A DNA stretch of 10,121 nucleotides from JAWABC01 sp043810595. Its GTDB lineage: Archaea; Nanobdellota; Nanobdellia; SCGC-AAA011-G17; VGLX01. The notes below the pieces were generated by a model. It had not been told where the DNA came from, did no database searches, and was given only the letters and a program-made list of their open reading frames with translations. This document shows, piece after piece, positions 1 through 6,827 of this stretch. Both the position numbers and the translations under genes were made by a program. The DNA lies in NCBI GenBank assembly GCA_043810595.1, contig JBDRNX010000011.1, positions 1 through 10,121 on the forward strand, given 5' to 3'. The number at the start of each line of letters is the position of its first letter. The first letter of the stretch is position 1.

Positions 1-657
1 AGGTCTTTCAAGTTTAGGGTTTATTGGAAGGGGGACCCCGGGAATATAGTTGGTTATCCGCCTTCTGCTGATTTCAGCGATGGTGAGGCTGTTTCAAGTT
101 GGTCAGCTTTCTGGCAGGACGCTAACCCCTTACCTTTCTTCAGCTCCGATCCCGAGTACGAGTTTTATGTTAGAGCTGTCGGTGTTGATTCTTACTTTTC
201 ACATAATAAGATAATCGTTTGTATGGTTGGTGACGTTCCTGATGATGATTGTGACGGCATTGATAATAATAATGATCGGTGTTCAAACACCCCATACGGT
301 TCTCCTGTTGAAACTGACGGTGCTAATGCTGGCTGCTCTGATGAGCAGATTCAGTGTGTTTCTCAGATTGACTGTTCAATGGTTGAGTGGGGGGACTGCA
401 CTGCTGATAATCTGCGTATTAGGATGATTTGTAAGGATTTGAGCGGTCAGCCTTTCTTTGATGAGACCGGTGCTTGTTGTGATATGCAGAGCACTTGTAG
501 GTGTACTTTGGGCACTTGCGTAGATCACGGTAATTGGATACCAACGGTGAGAGAATGTCTGATTGAAGAGGAGTTTCCCTTCTTTTCAGCAGTCAACGTT
601 TTGATAGTTGTTTCAATATTGTTTATGTTCTACTTGTTTAGGTTTAGAAGAGACTGA
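1..657 (+). CDS. C-terminal part of a cysteine-rich, membrane-anchored surface protein (5' partial)
   Basis: The frame is open from the first base of the window to a TGA at 655-657, so the gene begins upstream and 218 residues are visible. The first ~73 residues contain no cysteine and look like a beta-rich extracellular module of unassigned family. Residues ~74-186 hold 14 cysteines, including an acidic stretch DDDCDGIDNNNDRC that resembles the CDGIDNDCDG metal-binding repeat seen in MopE-like and many archaeal surface proteins, and a dense CC-x5-CRC cluster. Residues ~195-214 form one hydrophobic helix followed by a short basic tail (RFRRD), the usual C-terminal anchor of an N-out surface protein. 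The cysteines suggest disulfide bonding or metal binding outside the cell. The role is unknown; a cell-surface or adhesion protein is inference. The first ATG in frame (223) is not a credible start because the coding frame continues well before it. Confidence 0.8.
   Translation, partial: RSFKFRVYWKGDPGNIVGYPPSADFSDGEAVSSWSAFWQDANPLPFFSSDPEYEFYVRAVGVDSYFSHNKIIVCMVGDVPDDDCDGIDNNNDRCSNTPYGSPVETDGANAGCSDEQIQCVSQIDCSMVEWGDCTADNLRIRMICKDLSGQPFFDETGACCDMQSTCRCTLGTCVDHGNWIPTVRECLIEEEFPFFSAVNVLIVVSILFMFYLFRFRRD
644..657. other. Tail-to-tail overlap of two convergent genes (14 nt)
   Basis: The plus-strand surface-protein gene ends with TGA at 655-657, while the minus-strand peptidase gene ends with TAA (complement of 644-646). 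Both stop codons therefore fall inside the other coding frame, and the transcripts must be complementary at their 3' ends. No clear T-tract terminator is seen for the minus-strand transcript just beyond position 644. Confidence 0.9.
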
Positions 658-1210
658 TTGCTGCTTGCAGTACTTTTGCTCCGTCAAAGATTCCTAGAGG
701 TATCATGTTGAATATGAACAGTATCCCATTGATTCTTTTTGTCAGCAGTAGCATCATTAGAGTTTTTCTTCCGAGTTTCATTGTTTTTACCATTACTGTA
801 GCTCCAATCCAGAGCAGTAAGTTTACCATGGGTCCTGCTAGTGCTATTATGCCTACTGCTAGCACAGGTGCTTCGCCTATTGACACGTAACCGGGTATGA
901 ATATTATGAATGGCGATCCTACAACTTTGAGGAAGACTCCCAGTGCGAGTCCAAGATAACTTGTGAAGAATTCTGCGCTATAACCAAGAGCCATCGCAAC
1001 GAACTTGTGGCTCAGCTCGTGCAAAACCACTGCTGGTGCGGTCGCTATTATTGCAAATTTCATGTCTTCCCAGTTTATGCTGAATCTGCTTCTCTTGTAG
1101 TAGTCAATCACATTAACCCTTCTTATTGGTACGAATCCCGAGAATATATAACCCAGTGCGAGGGTCATTACTACTATCCTGAAAAATTCTGCCAACGAGA
1201 TGAATGCCAT
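644..1210 (-). CDS. Minimal M50 / site-2-protease-like membrane zinc metallopeptidase
   Basis: A 188-residue, almost entirely hydrophobic protein with about five or six membrane segments. It carries both family signatures: HELSH (HExxH zinc ligands and catalytic Glu, residues 64-68) within a membrane helix, and NMIPLGIFDG (NxxPxxxxDG, residues 168-177), whose Asp supplies the third zinc ligand. An AGPMVNLLL segment (~125-133), typical of these proteases, lies between them. There is no PDZ or CBS domain, so this is the bare catalytic core. Family members cleave transmembrane helices inside the membrane; the substrate here is unknown. The start at 1210 (ATG) is supported by a TATA-like element 24 nt upstream on the minus strand, implying a leaderless mRNA. 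The TAA stop lies inside the 3' end of the convergent surface-protein gene. The family call is strong; the physiological role is open. Confidence 0.88.
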   Translation of the reverse strand: MAFISLAEFFRIVVMTLALGYIFSGFVPIRRVNVIDYYKRSRFSINWEDMKFAIIATAPAVVLHELSHKFVAMALGYSAEFFTSYLGLALGVFLKVVGSPFIIFIPGYVSIGEAPVLAVGIIALAGPMVNLLLWIGATVMVKTMKLGRKTLMMLLLTKRINGILFIFNMIPLGIFDGAKVLQAAISLF

Positions 1211-1243
1211 GCTGTTATTATCTTTCAGACCTTTTTTAAATCT
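1211..1243 (-). promoter_or_regulatory. Leaderless archaeal promoter of the M50 peptidase gene
   Basis: Read on the minus strand, the bases 1243 to 1231 give AGATTTAAAAAAG, a TATA-like box. Its ATTTAAA core ends 24 nt before the ATG at 1210. In archaea transcription starts about 22-27 nt downstream of the TATA box, so the mRNA should begin at or next to the start codon. No Shine-Dalgarno sequence precedes the ATG, which agrees with leaderless initiation. The call rests on sequence and spacing alone. Confidence 0.7.
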
Positions 1244-1260
1244 TTTCCTTCTTATGAAAA

Positions 1261-1292
1261 GTTATTTAAACCTTGTTTTTTTCTTATCTTTC
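1261..1292 (+). promoter_or_regulatory. Leaderless archaeal promoter of valS
   Basis: TTATTTAAA at 1262-1270 is a good archaeal TATA box, separated by exactly 22 nt (1271-1292) from the ATG at 1293. The spacer is T-rich (easy to melt) and has no Shine-Dalgarno motif, so a leaderless transcript is expected. The same 9-mer with the same 22-nt spacing precedes the aMBF1 gene at 9506. This placement is also the main argument for starting valS at 1293. Confidence 0.75.
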
Positions 1293-3659
1293 ATGGATTT
1301 AGCGAAGGAGTACGATGCCAAGAGTTGTGAGCTTAAGTGGCGGGATTACTGGGAGAAGAACAAGGTTTACAGTTTTGATCCTGATAGCAAGAAGCCTGTT
1401 TTTTCTATAGACACTCCACCCCCCTATGCTTCTTCAGGTCACTTGCACGTTGGTCATGCTTTGCATTATACCCAGTTTGAGATGATAGCTCGTGTTATGA
1501 GACAGCTCGGCTTTGAGGTTTACTTTGCTCCGGGTTTTGATGATAATGGTCTGCCCACAGAAAAGTATGTTGAGGAGAAGCTAGGTATTAGTAAGGCTAA
1601 GACTAACAGGACTGAGTTCAGGAAGTTGTGTCTTAAGGAGTCTGAGAAGGTTGAGAAGGAGTATTCTGAGAACGTTTTTAAGAGGCTCGGTCATAGTTAT
1701 GATTGGTCTTTGCTTTACACAACCATTTCTCCTGAAGCGCAGAAGGTTGCTCAGACATCTTTCTTGAGGCTTATTAATGATGGTTATTGTTACAGGAAAG
1801 AGGCGCCTGTTATTTGGTGTCCTTATCATGAGACAGCTCTTGCTCAGGCTGAGGTTGAGGATTTGCAGAGAACAACCAATCTTAACTACATCGATTTTGA
1901 TGTTGCAAATTCCAAAGAAAAAATCACCATCGCTACTACGCGGCCTGAGTTTCTTCCTGCTTGCGTTGCTGTTTTTGTAAATCCTAAAGACAAGAGGTTC
2001 AAGCGCTTGATTGGCAAAGAACTTGTAATCCCTTTGTTTAATTACAAGGTTAAGGTTAGCGCTGATGAGAAGGTTGAGATGGACTTTGGTACAGGTATCG
2101 AAATGGTTTGTACTTTCGGTGACACTGCTGATATCGAATTGTGGAAGAAACACAAGTTGCAGATGAGGTCTTTCCTCAACAAGGATGGTACTCTTAACGA
2201 ACTTGGTGGCAAGTACAAGGGTATGAAGTTACAGGACGCTCGTAAAAAAATATTAGAAGATTTAGAAGACGAAGGGAGGTTGAAGAAGCAAGAGCCTCTT
2301 CAGCAGACTGTTGGTAGTTGCTGGAGATGCAGTACTCCTGTAGAGTACATAGTTACAGAACAATGGTTCATAAAGACGTTAGATCATAAGAATGATTTTA
2401 TTAAGAGGGCTAGGGAAATTAAGTGGCATCCTGATTTTATGAGGACAAGGTTTGAGAATTGGACTACCAATCTTTGTTGGGATTGGATTATTTCCAGGCA
2501 GCGTTATTATGGGGTTCCTATCCCTGCTTGGTACTGTGATTCTTGTAAGGCAGTTATCCTTCCGAAGGAGAGTGAGCTTCCTATTGATCCTATGGAAGTA
2601 GAGAAAAAATGTCCTAAGTGTAAGAAGAAGGCTAGGCCTGACTCTGATGTTTTTGATACTTGGATGACGTCTTCTAACAGCCCGGAGGTTGCTTGCAGGT
2701 GGCTTGAAAATCCAGCACTTTACAAGAAGATTGCTCCAATGTCTTTAAGACCGCAATCTCACGACATTATCAGGACGTGGGCTTTTTACACAATACTTAA
2801 GAGCCATTTCTTGTTCAGAAGAGTTCCTTGGAAGAACGTGGTAATAGGCACTTATGTTTTGGATTTAAAAGGCAAGGGTATGCATAAGAGTAAGGGTAAC
2901 GTTGTTTGGGCTGACGAGCTTATTGATAAGTATAACGTTGATTCTTTTAGGTACTGGGTTGGTTCTACTAACATAGGTAGTGATCTGCCTTTCAACGAGA
3001 AAGAGCTCGTTGCTGGCCAGAGGTTTTTGACAAAGCTCTGGAACGCTTCGAGGTTTGCTTTCATGAACCTTGAGGGTTACAAGTTGACCAGGCCTAAGAA
3101 GCTCGAACCAATAGATTCTTGGATGCTGCTCAAGCTTTCTCAAACCATTGATGAGACTACTGAGATGTACAAGAATTATAATGTTGCCGGTGCTAAGAGG
3201 AAGGTCGAGACTTTCTTCTGGAACATTTTATGTGATAATTATCTGGAAATAATTAAGGAACGGATTCAGAATGGTAGTAAGGAAGGTAAAGAGTCTGCTC
3301 GGTACACTTTGTATAATTCTTTGCTTGTAGTTCTTAAAATGATGGCTCCAATCACTTGTTTCATTACAGAAGAAATCTATCAGGATTATTTTGCAGGAAG
3401 GGAGAAGTGCAAAAGCATACATATTTCTGAGTGGCCCGAGTATGGTAAGAAGGCTGATAAGAAGATTGAGAAGTTGTGTGATGATGCCCTTGAGATAATC
3501 TCCAAGGTTCGTCAGTTCAAGTCTTCTCAGGGTAAGTCTTTGAAAACTCCGGTGAAGGTTACTCTTCCATCATCGTTGAAGCCTTTGGAAGCTGATTTGA
3601 GGGCTGTTTTGAGTGCTTCTGAACTGGAGTTTGGAAAAGAATTTAAAGTGTCTTTCTGA
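1293..3659 (+). CDS. valS: Valyl-tRNA synthetase
   Basis: A class Ia aminoacyl-tRNA synthetase of 788 residues that charges tRNA-Val with valine in the cytosol. Signature elements in order: HIGH-type HVGH (52-55); C176-PY-H179; the CP1 editing domain beginning with TTRPE (215-219) and containing MVCTFGD, the archaeal ValRS form of this site, which hydrolyses mischarged Thr-tRNA; CWRC (343-346); the ISRQRYYGVPIPAW core; cysteine pairs 415/418 and 440/443; DVFDTWMTSS; and a KMSKS loop written GMHKSKGN (529-536). The cysteine/histidine pairs fit the two zinc sites known in ValRS. The C-terminal anticodon-binding domain is present and there is no bacterial-style coiled-coil tail. An in-frame upstream start at 1200 would add a hydrophobic non-homologous extension; the ATG at 1293 gives the expected N-terminus (MDLAKEYDAK) and fits the TATA spacing. 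The gene ends in TGA, 18 nt before aRF1. Confidence 0.97.
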   Translation: MDLAKEYDAKSCELKWRDYWEKNKVYSFDPDSKKPVFSIDTPPPYASSGHLHVGHALHYTQFEMIARVMRQLGFEVYFAPGFDDNGLPTEKYVEEKLGISKAKTNRTEFRKLCLKESEKVEKEYSENVFKRLGHSYDWSLLYTTISPEAQKVAQTSFLRLINDGYCYRKEAPVIWCPYHETALAQAEVEDLQRTTNLNYIDFDVANSKEKITIATTRPEFLPACVAVFVNPKDKRFKRLIGKELVIPLFNYKVKVSADEKVEMDFGTGIEMVCTFGDTADIELWKKHKLQMRSFLNKDGTLNELGGKYKGMKLQDARKKILEDLEDEGRLKKQEPLQQTVGSCWRCSTPVEYIVTEQWFIKTLDHKNDFIKRAREIKWHPDFMRTRFENWTTNLCWDWIISRQRYYGVPIPAWYCDSCKAVILPKESELPIDPMEVEKKCPKCKKKARPDSDVFDTWMTSSNSPEVACRWLENPALYKKIAPMSLRPQSHDIIRTWAFYTILKSHFLFRRVPWKNVVIGTYVLDLKGKGMHKSKGNVVWADELIDKYNVDSFRYWVGSTNIGSDLPFNEKELVAGQRFLTKLWNASRFAFMNLEGYKLTRPKKLEPIDSWMLLKLSQTIDETTEMYKNYNVAGAKRKVETFFWNILCDNYLEIIKERIQNGSKEGKESARYTLYNSLLVVLKMMAPITCFITEEIYQDYFAGREKCKSIHISEWPEYGKKADKKIEKLCDDALEIISKVRQFKSSQGKSLKTPVKVTLPSSLKPLEADLRAVLSASELEFGKEFKVSF

Positions 3660-3677
3660 CTTATTTTGTGAGGAAAA

Positions 3678-4769
3678 ATGAATCTAAAGCAAAAACTTCA
3701 GTTTAAGAAGTTTATCAGGGAACTTGAATCGATTCGTGGTAGGCATACCGAGCTTGTTTCAGTTTACGTTCCCGCTGGTTATGACATGATTAAGGTTATC
3801 CAGCACCTGCAGCAGGAGCAGGGGACTGCTTCTAACATCAAGGATGCTCGAACTAGGAATAACGTTATAGATTCTCTGGAAAAGATGATTAGGCATTTGA
3901 GGTTGTACAAGAAAACGCCGCCTAGCGGCTTGGCTGTTTTTGCTGGCAACAACTCTACTGTTGATAATAAGATTACCATCAACGTTTGGTCTATTGAGCC
4001 GCCTGAGGCCTTGAACTTCAGGCTTTATCGTTGTGATCAGACTTTCATGCTTGATCCTTTAAAACAGATGATGGAGCATAAGGTTGTTTATGGTTTGATT
4101 GTTTTGGATAAGCGTGAAGCGAATCTTGGTTTGTTGAAGGGCAATGCTGTTGAGGAGCTTGTTTCTCTAACTTCTGGGGTGCCTGGAAAAAGCAAAGCTG
4201 GGGGACAATCCGCTCAAAGATTCTCTCGTATTCGTGAGGAGATGACTAAGGAGTTTTTCAAGCGTATTGCTGACGCTGCCAACAAGCAGTTTCTTGAGTT
4301 GAAGGAGTTGAAGGCTATCATCATTGGCGGTCCCTCACCTACAAAAGAGGATTTTTTTGATTCTGGTTATTTGAACAACGAGTTGAAGAAAAAGGTTATT
4401 GGTTTGAAGGATTTGAGTTACACAGGCGAGTTCGGTTTGCACGAGCTTGTTGATAAGAGCGCCGATCTTCTTAAGGAGGAAGAGGTAACTGAGGAAAAAG
4501 CAGCTGTTAACAAGTTGCTTGAGATGTTGAGGAAGGATCCTGATAAGGTTGCTTATGGTAAGAAGGAGGTTAGGGTCGCTCTCGAAGCTGGTGCTGTGGA
4601 AAAGCTTTTATTGTCAGAATCACTTCCTGAGGAGGAGGTTGAGGAATTCCAGGACTTGGGTGATGTTCATGGGGCTGATGTCCAGTTAATTTCCGTTGAT
4701 ACCCGTGAGGGTGTTCAGCTTCGTGACCTTGGAGGCATAGCTGCTATATTGAGATACGCTATGAGGTGA
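3678..4769 (+). CDS. prf1: Peptide chain release factor aRF1 (eRF1 family), short form with NIKD motif
   Basis: A 363-residue class-1 release factor that reads stop codons in the ribosomal A site and triggers peptide release. The N domain has RHTELVSVY (22-30), TASNIKD (50-56) where the usual motif is NIKS, and YRCDQTF (117-123), matching the YxCxxxF stop-recognition motif. The M domain has the catalytic GGQ (175-177) in KAGGQSAQRF, which separates it from Pelota. The C domain begins with SYTGEFGLHELV (247-258) and ends GGIAAILRYAMR. Archaeal aRF1 proteins usually have about 410-415 residues; the missing ~45 correspond to the Cys4 mini-domain, since LLLSES (311-316) runs almost directly into the acidic helix that normally follows the zinc ribbon, and no CxxC pair occurs there. 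A GAGG lies 4 nt before the ATG. Its TGA stop overlaps the possible GTG start of scpB. The family call is very secure. Confidence 0.96.
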   Translation: MNLKQKLQFKKFIRELESIRGRHTELVSVYVPAGYDMIKVIQHLQQEQGTASNIKDARTRNNVIDSLEKMIRHLRLYKKTPPSGLAVFAGNNSTVDNKITINVWSIEPPEALNFRLYRCDQTFMLDPLKQMMEHKVVYGLIVLDKREANLGLLKGNAVEELVSLTSGVPGKSKAGGQSAQRFSRIREEMTKEFFKRIADAANKQFLELKELKAIIIGGPSPTKEDFFDSGYLNNELKKKVIGLKDLSYTGEFGLHELVDKSADLLKEEEVTEEKAAVNKLLEMLRKDPDKVAYGKKEVRVALEAGAVEKLLLSESLPEEEVEEFQDLGDVHGADVQLISVDTREGVQLRDLGGIAAILRYAMR

Positions 4770-4777
4770 GTGCTTTC
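4763..4777 (+). promoter_or_regulatory. Strong Shine-Dalgarno site for scpB within the end of aRF1
   Basis: GAGGTGA at 4763-4769 matches seven consecutive bases of the archaeal anti-Shine-Dalgarno complement (GGAGGTGATC). It lies 8 nt before the GTG at 4778, an ideal spacing. The alternative GTG at 4766 would sit inside this site, so the motif favours 4778 as the translation start. It implies translational coupling between termination of aRF1 and initiation of scpB. Confidence 0.65.
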
Positions 4778-5362
4778 GTGGAAGATTACAAAAATAGGGT
4801 TGAAGCGGTACTTTTCACTACTGGGCGTTTTATGGATTTGCAGGAGATAGCAGCGCTTTGCGGGATAGGTTCCGTTGGTGCTGTTAAGGATGTTCTTGAC
4901 TCTCTGAGGAAAGGTTATGAGGATAAGGGCAGCGCTCTTTCTATCGTTGAGGAGAACGGTAAGTGGAAGCTCAACATAAGGAAGGAGTATAACTATCTTA
5001 CAGCAAAATTGTTGGATACCGCTGAGATGGACCGTCCGACCCAGGAGACTCTTGCTTTGATTGCTTACAGGAATCCTGCTATTCAGTCGGAGATAGTTAA
5101 GATGCGTGGTAACACCGCTTACGATCATATCAAGTTTTTGACCGATAACCAGTTTGTCACTTCTGAAAAGCATGGCAGAACCAGGTTGTTGAAGTTGGCC
5201 CCCAAGTTTTTTGATTATTTTGACATTGTTGAGGACCAGCTTAAGGTGAAGTTTGATTCTGTCAGGCCCGGTGTTGTTGAGCAGAAAACTTTGGATGAGG
5301 TTTCTGATGAGAAACAGGAGGAGGGTAAGTCTGGCGATAGCTCAGAAGCTGTTCAAGTATAG
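4778..5362 (+). CDS. scpB: Segregation and condensation protein ScpB
   Basis: About 194 residues. ScpB dimers bind the kleisin ScpA and the SMC ATPase to form the chromosome-organising condensin. The N-terminal winged helix begins NRVEAVLFTTGRFMDLQEIA, the characteristic opening of the family, and the second winged helix contains TQETLALIAYRNPAIQSEI, then MRGNTAYDHIKFL and FVTSEKHGRTRLL. The last ~40 residues (EEGKSGDSSEAVQV end) are an acidic, probably disordered tail. The GTG at 4778 is preferred because GAGGTGA stands 8 nt upstream; the GTG at 4766 (four residues longer, 4-nt GTGA overlap with the aRF1 stop) is possible. The stop is TAG. Neither ScpA nor SMC is encoded in this window, so partner genes must lie elsewhere. 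The 3' end overlaps the next gene. Confidence 0.92.
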   Translation: MEDYKNRVEAVLFTTGRFMDLQEIAALCGIGSVGAVKDVLDSLRKGYEDKGSALSIVEENGKWKLNIRKEYNYLTAKLLDTAEMDRPTQETLALIAYRNPAIQSEIVKMRGNTAYDHIKFLTDNQFVTSEKHGRTRLLKLAPKFFDYFDIVEDQLKVKFDSVRPGVVEQKTLDEVSDEKQEEGKSGDSSEAVQV

Positions 5363-6827
5363 GTACGAAATCCTGCTTTTCCTGATTTTCTTCTTTGCTT
5401 TAGCTTTCCGCCTCTACTTTGTTTTTCAGACTCCTTACTTCAGTGACGATACCGCTTATTTTACTTTGAGGCAGATTGATCATGTTAGGGAGACAGGCCT
5501 GCCCCTTCTTCATGATGAGTTGAGTTATGGTGGTAAGGATACGATTTACCTGCCTTTGTATTCTTACATCATGGCTGCTTTCAGCTTCATTCCTTACGGA
5601 TTGAAGGTGGTTCCTGCAATCTTCATTTCCTGTCTTGTTTTCATAGTCTACCTTATCGCCCTTAAGTTTACCAACGATAAGTTTACCTCTTTGGTTGCTG
5701 CTCTTATGTCTTCCTTCATCCCTGTTGTCATATCTTCAACTCTTAATAACCTCTCCATTTTTTCTCTCGTCATTCCGCTGGTTGCTTTGATGTTTTACAG
5801 CTTTGTTAACATAAGGAGTAAGCCTTATCTCTATCTCTTTATTGTTTTGAGTTTTGTGGTTCCTTTGTTGCACCCTGTCGCTGTTTTTGTGGCGCTTTCT
5901 TTGATAATTTTTTATGTTTTGGTTCTTGCTGAGAACATCGAGCTGAATAGGCTCAGCAAGGAGGCCTTGGTGTTTTCTGTTTTCCTTACTTTGCTGATTG
6001 AGTTTTTGTTTTTCAAGAGTGCTTTTCTGTTTCTGGGCTTAAGGTTTATGTGGCAGAACACGCCTACTGACATACTTGCTAACTACTTTAAGGACCTCAA
6101 TCTCATAGGTGTGATATTTGAGCTTGGTGTGATTCCTTTCGTTTTGGGTATTCTCGGTTTCACCATCGGTTTTTTCAGGGACAAGAATATCGGGCTTTTC
6201 CTTTCCTTGTCTGGTGCTTTTTCCGCTCTTATCTTGCTCTCTCTTAAGCTGGTTAACTTTTCTGTTGGCTTGATGTTTTTGGGTGTGATTTTGGTTATTG
6301 CTTCTCCCATCGCGATATTTAAGTTTTTCAAGTATTTGAAAATCACGAAGTTTTCCAGGTTTGACACGTGGTTTAAGGTTCTGCTTGTTTTGATTGTTTT
6401 AGGTACGCTTGTCATCCCTTCTTTTTACGATGTTCAGGTTACTGTAAATAACACGCTTTCAAGGGATGAGTTTTTGATTTTGGATTCCATCAGGAGTGAT
6501 ACTGAGCCGGATGCTACAATCCTCTCCCTGTTCTCAGAGGGTCATTATATAACTGCTCTCGGTGAGAGAAAGAATGTAATGGATTCTGACTTTTTGAGTG
6601 CTCCCTTTGTTAACACGCGTTACAGTGATGTTAGTGAGATTTACACCTCCGTTTCTGAGGTGAAGGCTTTGCAGCTTTTGGAGAAATACGATGTTGATTA
6701 CATCTACTTTTCTCCGAGGGCTAAGGAGTTTTATAATGTTCAGAATTTGACTTATACTGAAGATGGCAAATGTTTTGTCGAGTATAGAAAAGCTGGAGAA
6801 GTATACCTCTACAAGGTTCGCTGTTAA
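5307..6827 (+). CDS. Polytopic membrane protein, probable GT-C-type glycosyltransferase (first of three)
   Basis: About 506 residues. A first membrane helix (~21-40) leads into an extracytoplasmic loop with SDD (46-48) and ETGLPLLHDELSYGG, the layout of GT-C glycosyltransferases (oligosaccharyltransferase/PMT type), where an acidic residue in this loop is catalytic and binds metal. About ten further hydrophobic helices follow, then a soluble C-terminal domain from ~386 (DEFLILDSIRSD to YLYKVRC) predicted to face outward. The likely role is transfer of a sugar from a polyprenyl-linked donor to a protein or glycan outside the membrane; donor and acceptor are unknown. The start is uncertain: ATG 5307 has GAGGT 5 nt upstream; ATG 5295 and TTG 5253 are in frame. 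Any choice overlaps scpB (about 56 nt for 5307). The stop is TAA. The GT-C assignment is inferred from topology and the loop motif, not from a family-specific signature. Confidence 0.75.
   Translation: MRNRRRVSLAIAQKLFKYRYEILLFLIFFFALAFRLYFVFQTPYFSDDTAYFTLRQIDHVRETGLPLLHDELSYGGKDTIYLPLYSYIMAAFSFIPYGLKVVPAIFISCLVFIVYLIALKFTNDKFTSLVAALMSSFIPVVISSTLNNLSIFSLVIPLVALMFYSFVNIRSKPYLYLFIVLSFVVPLLHPVAVFVALSLIIFYVLVLAENIELNRLSKEALVFSVFLTLLIEFLFFKSAFLFLGLRFMWQNTPTDILANYFKDLNLIGVIFELGVIPFVLGILGFTIGFFRDKNIGLFLSLSGAFSALILLSLKLVNFSVGLMFLGVILVIASPIAIFKFFKYLKITKFSRFDTWFKVLLVLIVLGTLVIPSFYDVQVTVNNTLSRDEFLILDSIRSDTEPDATILSLFSEGHYITALGERKNVMDSDFLSAPFVNTRYSDVSEIYTSVSEVKALQLLEKYDVDYIYFSPRAKEFYNVQNLTYTEDGKCFVEYRKAGEVYLYKVRC

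Noticed and set aside
1276..1283. T-tract as a transcription terminator
   Set aside because: It lies between the valS TATA box and start codon with no upstream plus-strand gene to terminate; more likely the easily melted initiation region.
1200..1292. N-terminal extension of valS from ATG 1200
   Set aside because: It would encode a hydrophobic stretch unlike any ValRS N-terminus, overlaps the M50 gene and spans both TATA boxes; the start at 1293 fits the family and promoter spacing.
1007..1330. Plus-strand open frame opposite the M50 gene and across the valS start
   Set aside because: No recognisable motif; it overlaps two well-supported genes and is best explained as a shadow of the peptidase gene.
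1581..2153. 190-codon minus-strand open frame within valS
   Set aside because: Antisense to conserved synthetase core and editing domain; composition is that of a reverse-frame shadow, and no promoter or motif supports it.
3917..3929. Small perfect hairpin GCCGC-CTA-GCGGC in aRF1
   Set aside because: It encodes the conserved PPSGL segment and has only a 5-bp stem with a 3-nt loop; probably codon coincidence.
4715..5173. 152-codon minus-strand open frame across aRF1 and scpB
   Set aside because: Spans the junction of two secure genes on the other strand; no family features.
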